From contig JAZLDG010000105.1 of assembly GCA_045614565.1 (NCBI GenBank), positions 34,584 to 98,583 on the forward strand: a stretch of DNA of 64,000 nt, in the 5' to 3' direction. The notes below the pieces were generated by a model, which worked only from the letters and a program-made list of their open reading frames with translations, was not told where the DNA came from and ran no database searches. This DNA is from Scatosoma sp045614565 (lineage in GTDB: Bacteria > Bacillota > Clostridia > Christensenellales > Borkfalkiaceae). Of the stretch, positions 32,188-40,370 are shown piece after piece. The position numbers and the translations under genes were made by a program. The first letter of the stretch is position 1. The number at the start of each line of letters is the position of its first letter.

Positions 32188-33178
32188 TAAAGCTTACGCC
32201 CCCTACTATTTTATCCAATACCTTTTGAACAATATAATCGTGTTCATATGTAAAAGGATTTTTCTTCTCTCCTATGATGTAAGCATAAAAATCTTGCATC
32301 ATTTCGTCGTATCTACCATTCACCGAATCTTCTTCGATTTTTTGTATTTCTTTACAATCCGAATAAGTCTTCGCCATTCCTCTATCGCTATATGATAAAT
32401 AGCAAGGACGCTCTATCGGTTTTATCTCTATCGTCCCTTCGCTTCCCGAAACGACAAACTGTCTTCTACCAAATCCGTTTACTTCTACCGACGAAATAAA
32501 AATCCTCGCAAGTGCCTTATCGTATTCTAATACAGCAAGATTATTATCCTCAAAATCAACGCCGTCAAGGTTGGTATGTTTCAAAAAGGAAGCAACCGAT
32601 TTCGGTTCGCCAAGCAGATAAACAATCAAATCTACCATATGACTACCGAGGATATACATAATTCCGCCTTTAAAATTTGTCAACCACTTCTTATAGTTTG
32701 CTGGGTGGAACGTACTCATTTCTGCATTGATAGAATAAATTTCGCCAAGCTTACCATTTTGAACTTGCTCGATACATTGTTTAATTGCCGTATTATAACG
32801 ATACATATAACCGAGCTGAACAATCAAATTTTTCTCCTTGGCAATATCCAATACTTCTTTATATTCTTCTAAAGTACCGCTTGCAGGTTTATCCATATGG
32901 ATATGTTTTCCTGCCGCCACGCACTTTCTTGCCGTTTCCGTCAAATCCCAAATATCCGTTTCCACTATAATAGCATCACACTTTTCGATAAGCTCGTTTA
33001 CACTATATCGTTGGAGTCCCTGATACGCCTCTTTATTTCCACGTTTTTGTACCCATTCCTCATTTTCTTCAGCGTATCCTATCACCTCGAATAATGCAGG
33101 AAATTTTCTTGCCGCAAGCATTTTATCCGCCCCATGATTATGCGCGATTCCAATTTGACCAATCTTAATCCTTCTCAT
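32159..33178 (-). CDS. Gfo/Idh/MocA-family oxidoreductase
   Basis: A 339-residue protein with an N-terminal Rossmann fold (IGQIGIAHNHG), the MDKPASG motif (the EKP-type lysine motif, near residue 95) and the C-terminal alpha/beta domain of the Gfo/Idh/MocA family. These NAD(P)-dependent enzymes act on sugars and cyclitols. It is the first gene of the operon, with AAGGAG before ATG 33178, divergent from the AraC regulator. Confidence 0.87.
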   Translation of the reverse strand: MRRIKIGQIGIAHNHGADKMLAARKFPALFEVIGYAEENEEWVQKRGNKEAYQGLQRYSVNELIEKCDAIIVETDIWDLTETARKCVAAGKHIHMDKPASGTLEEYKEVLDIAKEKNLIVQLGYMYRYNTAIKQCIEQVQNGKLGEIYSINAEMSTFHPANYKKWLTNFKGGIMYILGSHMVDLIVYLLGEPKSVASFLKHTNLDGVDFEDNNLAVLEYDKALARIFISSVEVNGFGRRQFVVSGSEGTIEIKPIERPCYLSYSDRGMAKTYSDCKEIQKIEEDSVNGRYDEMMQDFYAYIIGEKKNPFTYEHDYIVQKVLDKIVGGVSFNGKNTIQGW

Positions 33179-33223
33179 AGTTCTCCTTAAGATTTTGTTT
33201 ATTCAAAAGTTACAGTAGATATT

Positions 33224-33254
33224 ATTGCAGTTATAAATATAGCAAAAATTGCAG
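33224..33254. promoter_or_regulatory. Direct repeats in the divergent AraC/Gfo-Idh intergenic region
   Basis: ATTGCAG occurs at 33224-33230 and 33248-33254, 24 bp apart, in the 179-bp AT-rich region between the two promoters. Tandem half-sites about two helical turns apart suit an AraC-type activator. Confidence 0.35.
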
Positions 33255-33305
33255 AAAAAGAAAATGCATAAATGATATTTTTGGGCATATTTGATACAAA
33301 AAATA

Positions 33306-33334
33306 TTGACATAAATATTTTTTTTGTTTATACT
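33306..33334 (+). promoter_or_regulatory. Promoter of the AraC-family gene
   Basis: TTGACA (33306-33311), 17 bp, TATACT (33329-33334). Confidence 0.75.
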
Positions 33335-33357
33335 TATAAAAAACGAGGGTTATTTGT

Positions 33358-34134
33358 ATGAATGAAACTATTTTCTATGACCTTACAATAAACAAGGTTT
33401 ATTCTATATTCACAATCAACACCGAAAAGAACAAAACCATGCGACGAATCAACCGTCCACATTGGGCAATCATCTTAAAATATGAAGGGGAAACCATATA
33501 TAAAAACAAAAATAAAACTTACATTTCTAACGCTGAAAATATGATCATTTTACCAAAAGGTTCCAGTTATGAGTGGCAATGCACAAAACCTGGCAGGTAC
33601 TATACCATTGAATTTGACTGCGACACTACCTGCGAAGAAATTTTCTCTCTTCCCATAAATAGCCACGAAAAAATTTTACAGTTATATAAAGATGGAGAAT
33701 ATAAGAAAACTACAAACAAGCCTATTTATAAGCTTGAACTGCTTAAAACCGCTTATTCTATCTTATTGTTATTACTCAAAGAGAAACACCCTTCCTACAC
33801 TTCACTTTCAAAACGTCAAAAAATTAAACCCGCCATTGATTTTCTTATTAAAAACTACACACACTCCATTAAAAACGACGACTTAGCAAAACTTACGGGC
33901 TTCTCAACTATTTATTTCAGAAAAATATTTACTGAATGTTTTGGCATATCCCCTATTACCTATCTTCATAAACTCCGCATAAAAAAAGCCAAAGAAATAT
34001 TAAGAAGCGACTACGAGTCCATTGCCGATATAGCTGAATCCTTGGGTTATCCGGATGTATACGATTTCTCTCGAACTTTTAAAAAACACGTTGGTATATC
34101 TCCAATACAATACGCAAAATCATATTCAAATTAA
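33358..34134 (+). CDS. AraC-family transcriptional regulator
   Basis: A 258-residue protein with an N-terminal cupin-like sensing domain (~1-130) and a C-terminal double helix-turn-helix (~160-255; DLAKLTGFSTIYFRKIF and IADIAESLGYPDVYDFSRTF). It is transcribed divergently from the seven-gene operon and is its probable substrate-responsive activator. The start follows GAGGG. Composition is very AT-rich, like the operon, supporting joint transfer. Confidence 0.9.
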   Translation: MNETIFYDLTINKVYSIFTINTEKNKTMRRINRPHWAIILKYEGETIYKNKNKTYISNAENMIILPKGSSYEWQCTKPGRYYTIEFDCDTTCEEIFSLPINSHEKILQLYKDGEYKKTTNKPIYKLELLKTAYSILLLLLKEKHPSYTSLSKRQKIKPAIDFLIKNYTHSIKNDDLAKLTGFSTIYFRKIFTECFGISPITYLHKLRIKKAKEILRSDYESIADIAESLGYPDVYDFSRTFKKHVGISPIQYAKSYSN

Positions 34135-34198
34135 ACAATTTCACAAGCAAAAAACAATACAAAAAATAAATTAATTATTCTTTCTTTCATCTTCGCGC

Positions 34199-34726
34199 TC
34201 AAACAGATTGATTACAAACACTTCTTTTCCGGCCCCCTTTTCTGATAAGCATAGTCAAAAGCCACTTTCGTTCCGCTTTTCGGCTGATAATCTCCCACCG
34301 AACACTTGGAATATTTCCGTTTTGGTGGTTTATAATTTTCGTCGTAATACCAAACTGTTTTCCTACGTCCTTAAAAGATATTTTTTCTCGCAGGGCGGTT
34401 ATAACGGAAGTGTAAACTCTACCCGTAAAATGTCTATATCTTGGAAGAAAGTCGTACTTTTCAAAGAATCGTTTCCCACAAGAGTTACAAATGTAACGTC
34501 GTTTGCGCAAATACAAAAAGGTTTCTTTGCCTTGGAAAGGTATGTCCCGAATTTTTTGCGTTCGGTAATCGTGGATATATTTTGTGGTTTGTCCGCAACA
34601 AGGACAAACTTGCGCTTTTGACTGTGTGGAGAGATGAATTTCAATATTAGACGAATTATTTTCGATTTTATCCACGAAAACGTTTGCTATTCCGAGTAGA
34701 TTTGTGGTAAGATTTTGTTGAAACAT
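34199..34726 (-). pseudogene. Truncated ISL3-family transposase
   Basis: From ATG 34726 the sequence gives the ISL3 N-terminus: MFQQNLTTNLLGI, the zinc-binding CPCCG... CNSCGKRFFE and the start of the helix-turn-helix region. After ~130 residues the frame drifts into unrelated sequence and stops; a full transposase has about 400 residues. The DDE domain is missing. It marks a former insertion at the edge of the catabolic cluster, next to tmRNA. Confidence 0.8.
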
Positions 34727-34840
34727 AATAGAAAAACTCCTTTGTGTGATTTGTGGTGAATTTATTATAACGGATTTTTTTCTTTTTATGTTTCTTTTTT
34801 TATGCTCTTTTACAAAAAAATGTTGAGATATTTTCTCATA

Positions 34841-34864
34841 CCCCAACATTTATTATAGAACCCC
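34841..34864 (-). repeat. Surviving terminal inverted repeat of the ISL3 remnant
   Basis: On the minus strand GGGGTTCTATAATAAATG leads into the transposase gene, matching ISL3-type ends (GGTTCT...). No second copy was found on the other side, consistent with truncation. Confidence 0.5.
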
Positions 34865-34951
34865 TTTTTATACTAATATACTATAAAAAATGAACATAGC
34901 CAAAAGGCAGTTACATGAAGAACAACCGACTTTTTTTGTTAAATCTCACTT

Positions 34952-35005
34952 AATAAAAAATGTAAATCCGAACCATTCGCTTGTGATAACGATTTGGTTC
35001 GGATT
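34952..35005 (-). terminator. Terminator of tmRNA
   Basis: AATCCGAACCA/TGGTTCGGATT, 11 bp with a 19-nt loop, then ATTTTTTATTA on the minus strand, starting 10 nt after the tmRNA 3' end. Confidence 0.75.
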
Positions 35006-35014
35006 ATACTGACT

Positions 35015-35382
35015 TGGTGGAGGTGGTGAGAGTTGAACTCACGTCTTACTCGGCTGCCAAAAAACTTTCTACATACTTATTTTATCTATTATTTCTTAAT
35101 TTTGCAACGCGGGTAAACACGCTTTGCAAAACGCAGAAGGCTGAATACTCCTTAAAAAACACCTTCCGATCCCTTAAAGAGTGTTCCGTCTTTTTGACGC
35201 CGCGACCCCGACCGACGGATAAATCGGGCGCGACGATTCGTTAATAAACGAAGTTACGCTGCAAGAGCGTAGTTTGCATTTCTATCTGCATTTAAGTTTA
35301 GTTGGAACGTTTTATCGCAGTCGCTCCGTCTGCGGTATGCTTATCCTTTCGCTCACCGGCAATCGAATCCGTGACACCCCCG
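35015..35382 (-). ncRNA. ssrA: tmRNA
   Basis: A 368-nt transfer-messenger RNA. The 5' end GGGGGTGTCACGGATTCGA pairs with the 3' end ...CACCTCCACCA to form the tRNA-like acceptor, and the T-arm reads GAGTTCAACTCTC. The open reading frame gives a tag ending ADRNANYALAA before TAA. It rescues stalled ribosomes and tags their peptides for proteolysis. It is intact, and an AT-rich accessory region begins just beyond its 3' end, a common island integration site. Confidence 0.95.
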
Positions 35383-35400
35383 TTTTTACGGTTGCTATAT

Positions 35401-35429
35401 TATTATACACACAACCGCTGAAAAAGTAA
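35401..35429 (-). promoter_or_regulatory. Promoter of tmRNA
   Basis: Minus strand TTTACT (35424-35429), 17 bp, TATAAT (35401-35406) with TGTG before it (extended -10). Confidence 0.75.
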
Positions 35430-35450
35430 ACGCTTTTTTGATAATTTCCA

Positions 35451-36908
35451 TTATTTTCTCCAAGTGGACGGCGCAAAAAGCAGTAACATAGGGAAAATTT
35501 CTAATCTTCCCGCCAACATATCGAAAATAAACACGATTTTTGAAAAATCGTTAAAGAAAGCAAAATTTCCGCTTGGCCCAACCAAGTTCAGTCCAGGACC
35601 TATATTATTGATCGTAGCAGCCACCGACGTGAACGTCGTAACGATATCGTACCCTTCCAAGCCCACGAGCAGCATCGACAATATATACACCCCGAAAAAC
35701 GCGATCAAATAACTGTTCACCCCGCGCACGACTTCGTGATCGACGATCCGCTTATCCAGCGTGATTTTCTTGATTTGTTTGGGGTGAAGCATACGCTTCA
35801 TTTCGTGCGTCGCACCCTTAAACAAAATAATCATACGCGACACCTTCATACCGCCGCCCGTACTTCCCGCGCACGCACCCACGAACATAAGCAGTACGAG
35901 TATCGTTTTTGAAAAAGTCGGCCAAAGATTGAAATCCACCGTCGTAAAACCCGTCGTGGAAATAACGGCGGCAACGGAAAACGCCGAATGTTTCACCGCT
36001 TCCCCCGTCGTGTAATCGTACGCCGCACTTTCCGTCAAGCAAAGATTAAGCGAAATGAGCGCGATCGCCGTAGCGACAATGCCCAAAAATACGCAAACTT
36101 CGGTATTGAACGCGTCCTTGAATTTTCCGCGCAAAATGAAAAAATAGGACGTGAAATTGATAGAAAACAGCACCATAAACACGGTGACGACGATTTGCGT
36201 ATAACTCGAATACCCGCCAAGGCTATCCGCCTTAAAGCCAAAACCGCCCGTTCCCGCTGTGGAAAACGCGGTATTGAGTGCTTCTAAAACGGTCATTTCC
36301 CCGAAAACGAGAAAAATAAATTCTAAAACCGTCAAGCCCGTATAAATCAAATACAAAATCCCCGCCGTCGAACGCATTTTCGGCACAAGCTTTCCAACGG
36401 ACGGACCGGGGCTTTCCGCGCGGAGAATGTTAATATTATTCCCGCCCGCGCAAAGAGGCAAAAACGCCATAATAAACACGAGTACCCCCATACCGCCGAG
36501 CCAGTGGGTAAAGCTTCGCCACATTAAAAGCGATTGCGGCAATGCTTCGATTTGTTCGCCGCTTAAAATGGTTGCGCCCGTCGTAGTAAAGCCCGAAGCC
36601 GTTTCAAATAAAGCGTCGATATAGGACGGGATCGCCCCCGAAAACACGAACGGAAGCGCGCCGATCAAACTCATTAACAGCCAGCTTGCGGCAACGATGA
36701 CAATCCCTTCCTTGGCATAAAGAGTATTGCGTTTCGGTTTACCGATTAAGAGTATCCCCCCCACCGCCACGCTAACGAGCATTGCCAAAAGGAAATCGAA
36801 AATTTCTCGTTCTTGGCAAACGATAGCTACGATGGCTGGCACAGCAAAAAAGATTGCTTCAAATATAAGTAAAAAACCGAGCGTACGTTTTATAATTCCG
36901 TAGTTCAT
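35451..36908 (-). CDS. trkH: TrkH-family K+ uptake channel subunit
   Basis: A 485-residue integral membrane protein with the four-repeat TrkH/KtrB pore: FTTTGATIL, TAGTGGFGF, STTGFTTVDF and NNIGPGLN loops supply the selectivity filter glycines. It imports K+ with its TrkA regulatory subunit, encoded 15 bp upstream. It is the last gene of the nine-gene lgt operon. Confidence 0.93.
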   Translation of the reverse strand: MNYGIIKRTLGFLLIFEAIFFAVPAIVAIVCQEREIFDFLLAMLVSVAVGGILLIGKPKRNTLYAKEGIVIVAASWLLMSLIGALPFVFSGAIPSYIDALFETASGFTTTGATILSGEQIEALPQSLLMWRSFTHWLGGMGVLVFIMAFLPLCAGGNNINILRAESPGPSVGKLVPKMRSTAGILYLIYTGLTVLEFIFLVFGEMTVLEALNTAFSTAGTGGFGFKADSLGGYSSYTQIVVTVFMVLFSINFTSYFFILRGKFKDAFNTEVCVFLGIVATAIALISLNLCLTESAAYDYTTGEAVKHSAFSVAAVISTTGFTTVDFNLWPTFSKTILVLLMFVGACAGSTGGGMKVSRMIILFKGATHEMKRMLHPKQIKKITLDKRIVDHEVVRGVNSYLIAFFGVYILSMLLVGLEGYDIVTTFTSVAATINNIGPGLNLVGPSGNFAFFNDFSKIVFIFDMLAGRLEIFPMLLLFAPSTWRK

Positions 36909-36923
36909 AACTTCTTTTACTCC

Positions 36924-38282
36924 TTATTTCAGCACGTCGGCAACGTCGTGCAAAGCACGTTTTTTACAAACGACCACCACCGCGTCGCCTGCCTTGATTA
37001 CGTCCTGACCGCGGGGAATGATGACTTCGTCACCACGGGTAATGGACGCGATTAAGACGTCCTTTTTGAATTTGAGCTTACAAAGCGGCGTATCCAAAAT
37101 AGGCGAATTTTCCTTGACGATAAATTCGGACGCTTCCACCTTGTCTTGGATAATATTATACAGCGTTTCAATATTACTGCCCTGCGTATTTTTCATTGCG
37201 CGCACGTACCGCAAAATCTCATCCGCCGTAATCGAACGGGGACAAATGGTGGTATCCAGCTCTAACTGCGAAAGAAGATTGTCGTAATCAATCCGATTGA
37301 CTTTCGTCACGAGCTTACCTTTACCCACGCCTTTGGCAAACACCGACAGCAAAATGTTTTCTTCGTCCGATTCGGCAAGCGTGACGAACGCTCCCGCCGT
37401 GGAAAGTCCTTCTTCCAATAAAAGGTCGTGATCGGACGGATCGCCGTGGATAACGTCTACCTTTTCCCAACGCAAGCAAAGCGCTTCGCAAAGCTTCAAA
37501 TCCTTTTCAACGACCTTTAAGGAAATGCGTTTGGACTTTTCAAACATTTCGCAAAGATAATGGGTAATTACACCCCCGCCCACGACGAGCGCGTTTTTGA
37601 TGGAATGTCCTTTATAGTGGATTGCCACGAAAAAATCGTACGCGTTTTTCGGCGAAGCGATAATAGAAACAACGTCCTTTTCCGCAAACACGAAATCACC
37701 GTTGGGGATATACGCTTCTTCCCCGCGTTCAATGGTACAAACGAGAATTTCGCAGTGGTATTTCATCACGACGTCTTTGACCGACATACCGACGATTTCG
37801 CTGTCCTTGGGGAGCTTGAATTTGATAAGCTCGACTTTGCCTTTGGCAAACGGCTCGATTTTGATCGCCGACGGGAAACGAAGTACGCGCGCAATTTCTT
37901 CCGCCGCCGCGTATTCGGGATTGATTACCATTGCCAAGCCCAGCTCGTCTTTCAAATATCCAAGCTCTTGGCTGTATACGGGGTTTTTCACGCGTGCAAT
38001 CGTTTGACAGCGACCTTCCTTTTTCGCCACCAAACAGCAAAGTAAATTCAATTCGTCCGAGTTAGTAACGGCAATCAAGAGATCGGCTTTTTCGACGCCC
38101 GCTTCCTGCTGCGTAGTATGCGTCGCGCCGTTACCGACTACGCCCATAACGTCGTAACGACCCGTTACCTTTTGCACCTTTTCCGCAGAAACGTCGATTA
38201 CGGTGACGTCGTTGCCGTCGTTGTTCAATTTTTCCGCAAGCGTTCTGCCTACCCTTCCGCAACCTACGATAATAATATTCAT
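36924..38282 (-). CDS. trkA: Trk system regulatory subunit TrkA
   Basis: A 452-residue peripheral protein with two RCK_N/RCK_C repeats. The first begins IIVGCGRVGRTLAEKL, an NAD-binding Rossmann motif; the second begins ALVVGGGVITHYLCE near residue 231. It gates TrkH in response to nucleotides. It follows plsY by 3 bp and precedes trkH, as expected for a Trk operon. Confidence 0.93.
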   Translation of the reverse strand: MNIIIVGCGRVGRTLAEKLNNDGNDVTVIDVSAEKVQKVTGRYDVMGVVGNGATHTTQQEAGVEKADLLIAVTNSDELNLLCCLVAKKEGRCQTIARVKNPVYSQELGYLKDELGLAMVINPEYAAAEEIARVLRFPSAIKIEPFAKGKVELIKFKLPKDSEIVGMSVKDVVMKYHCEILVCTIERGEEAYIPNGDFVFAEKDVVSIIASPKNAYDFFVAIHYKGHSIKNALVVGGGVITHYLCEMFEKSKRISLKVVEKDLKLCEALCLRWEKVDVIHGDPSDHDLLLEEGLSTAGAFVTLAESDEENILLSVFAKGVGKGKLVTKVNRIDYDNLLSQLELDTTICPRSITADEILRYVRAMKNTQGSNIETLYNIIQDKVEASEFIVKENSPILDTPLCKLKFKKDVLIASITRGDEVIIPRGQDVIKAGDAVVVVCKKRALHDVADVLK

Positions 38283-38285
38283 AGC

Positions 38286-39023
38286 TTACTCCTTATTTTT
38301 TTTGCTGGCTTTCGCGATAATTTTCCGCATAGAAGTTTTATGTTCTTCTCCTGCCAAAAGCCGAATAAGATTTTGATAATGCGCGCCCCAAGCAAGGACG
38401 TTAATAGCAAATAAAAACAAATACAGACATACCAAGTATGCGTTCACGGGCGTTGCAGCGTAACGCGTATAGAAATACACGAACTGAATGACGCTAAAAA
38501 CGGATACCATCGTCAAATTCCCGAGCGATCCATATTCTGTAATAAAAATGAACACCAACAAAAGGCAAAGCAATAAAAACGCGAATAAAATCCACCAAGG
38601 ATTTTCGATGGAAAGCCCCGTCCAAAACCCGCCAAGTGCGGTCGCTATGCCCTTGCCGCCCTTAAAATGGTTCGTCACGGGAAAAATATGCCCAATGATG
38701 ACGAATACCAAACAAAAATACCGCGTGAAATCCCCTACTTTGACCGCCGTCGCTTCAAAATAGTAATCTTTGTAGATTAAAAAGGTGATGAAAATGGGCA
38801 AAAAACTCTTAAAAGCGTCCCCCAAAAAGGTGAGAAGCCCCACTTTCCAGCCAAATTCGCGGCTCATATTCATCGTACCTGGGTTTCCGCTTCCGATTTT
38901 GGTAATATCTCTTTTTTTGAAACGGGCAATCACGGACGCAAAATTAAAGCAGCCCATTAAATAACATACGATCGCAACGATTAAAAATTGCCACCAGTTT
39001 TGTGAAAAGGAAAAGAATTTCAT
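38286..39023 (-). CDS. plsY: Glycerol-3-phosphate acyltransferase PlsY
   Basis: A 245-residue membrane enzyme that acylates glycerol-3-phosphate with acyl-phosphate, the first step of phospholipid synthesis. Motifs GSGNPGTMNMSRE (near 41-53), GHIFPVTNHFKGGKGIATALG and about six membrane segments identify it. It is somewhat longer than usual (~200 aa) because of a polar C-terminal extension. It lies between der and trkA, 19 and 3 bp apart. Confidence 0.93.
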   Translation of the reverse strand: MKFFSFSQNWWQFLIVAIVCYLMGCFNFASVIARFKKRDITKIGSGNPGTMNMSREFGWKVGLLTFLGDAFKSFLPIFITFLIYKDYYFEATAVKVGDFTRYFCLVFVIIGHIFPVTNHFKGGKGIATALGGFWTGLSIENPWWILFAFLLLCLLLVFIFITEYGSLGNLTMVSVFSVIQFVYFYTRYAATPVNAYLVCLYLFLFAINVLAWGAHYQNLIRLLAGEEHKTSMRKIIAKASKKNKE

Positions 39024-39042
39024 TAAGTTCTCCTTATATATT

Positions 39043-40356
39043 TTACTCTTCCGAAGTTTTTTCTCTTACGGTTATCTTAATAGGCGTACCCGAAAAATCG
39101 TAGGCACGGCGAATAGTATTTTCCAAATAACGCTCGTAAGAGAAATGCAAAAGCCGTTCGTCGTTGACGAAAAGCGCGAACACGGGCGGGCATACACCCA
39201 CTTGCGACGAGAAAAATACGCGCATTCTTCTGCCCAAATAGGAAGGGGGTTCTTGCAAACGGATCGCGTCGCCGATTAAATCGTTCAATTCGCCCGTAGG
39301 TACGCGGAAGCACGCGTGTGCGTATACTTCTTCCGCTGCAACAAGCAATTTTTCTACGCGTTGACCCGTTTTTGCGGATATATACAAAGACTTGTAATAA
39401 TCCATAAATTTCAAATCTTCTTTGAGCTTTTCTTCAAAGCGATTGACGGTGTGGGTGTCCTTTTCAATCAAATCCCACTTGTTCATTACGATCACGGACG
39501 GCTTGCCCTGTTCGTGGACGTAACCGATAATTTTTACGTCCTGTTCAGTAAGTCCTTCCGCGCTGTCTACGACGAGCAAGCAAACGTCGCTTCTTCGTAC
39601 CGCGTCGAACGCGCGCATATTACTGTAATATTCCACGTCGTCGTCCACGTTCTTTTTCTTGCGAATACCCGCCGTATCGATGAGCGTATACGCTTTATCG
39701 CCACGGTAAAAAAGCGTATCGATGGCGTCTCGCGTCGTACCTGCCATAGGCGTAACGATGCTTCTCTCGCTGCCGAGCAAGCGATTGACAAGGCTGGATT
39801 TACCCGCGTTGGGCTTGCCGACGACGGCAATTTTCAAGGACGGAACAGGCTCGGAAGTACCGTCGGGAAAATACTTAATCGCTTCATCCAAAACGTCGCC
39901 TACCCCTTGCGAATGTTCCGCGGAAACGGCAAACGGCTCGCCAAGTCCGAGCGAATAGAACTCGAACACCTTTTCGGGCGAGTATTCGTCGATTTTATTG
40001 ACGACGAGAATAACGGGTTTTTTACTGCGACGGAGAATATCCGCCACGTCGTAATCGGACGGGTGCAAGCCGTCTCTGCCGTCCGTGAAAAACAAGATAA
40101 CGTCCGCGGTATCGATCGCTACGTCCGCTTGCTTGGCGATTTCCCGCCACATAATATCTTCCGATTTGAGTTCCAAACCACCCGTATCGACCATCGTGAA
40201 ATTTTTACCGCGCCAAGCCGCGTCCGCGTACAATCTATCCCGCGTAACCCCCGGTCTATCTTCGGTAATGGAAATTTTCCGTCCCGCTACTTTATTGAAA
40301 AAGGTACTTTTGCCTACGTTGGGTCTGCCAACGAGCGCAATCAAAGGATTTGCCAT
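39043..40356 (-). CDS. der: Ribosome biogenesis GTPase Der
   Basis: Two tandem GTPase domains (GRPNVGKST near residue 10; GKPNAGKSS near 180, with DTAGIRKK) and a C-terminal KH-like domain. Der (EngA) helps 50S assembly. ATG 40356 follows AAGGAGAGA; an open extension to 40473 overlaps the previous gene and is not used. Length 437 matches the family. Confidence 0.95.
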   Translation of the reverse strand: MANPLIALVGRPNVGKSTFFNKVAGRKISITEDRPGVTRDRLYADAAWRGKNFTMVDTGGLELKSEDIMWREIAKQADVAIDTADVILFFTDGRDGLHPSDYDVADILRRSKKPVILVVNKIDEYSPEKVFEFYSLGLGEPFAVSAEHSQGVGDVLDEAIKYFPDGTSEPVPSLKIAVVGKPNAGKSSLVNRLLGSERSIVTPMAGTTRDAIDTLFYRGDKAYTLIDTAGIRKKKNVDDDVEYYSNMRAFDAVRRSDVCLLVVDSAEGLTEQDVKIIGYVHEQGKPSVIVMNKWDLIEKDTHTVNRFEEKLKEDLKFMDYYKSLYISAKTGQRVEKLLVAAEEVYAHACFRVPTGELNDLIGDAIRLQEPPSYLGRRMRVFFSSQVGVCPPVFALFVNDERLLHFSYERYLENTIRRAYDFSGTPIKITVREKTSEE

Positions 40357-40370
40357 CTCTATTCTCTCCT

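Noticed and set aside
21495..35022. TTGGTGGAG pair as attachment sites
   Set aside because: Only 9 bp, one copy inside the recombinase coding sequence; not enough to call att sites.
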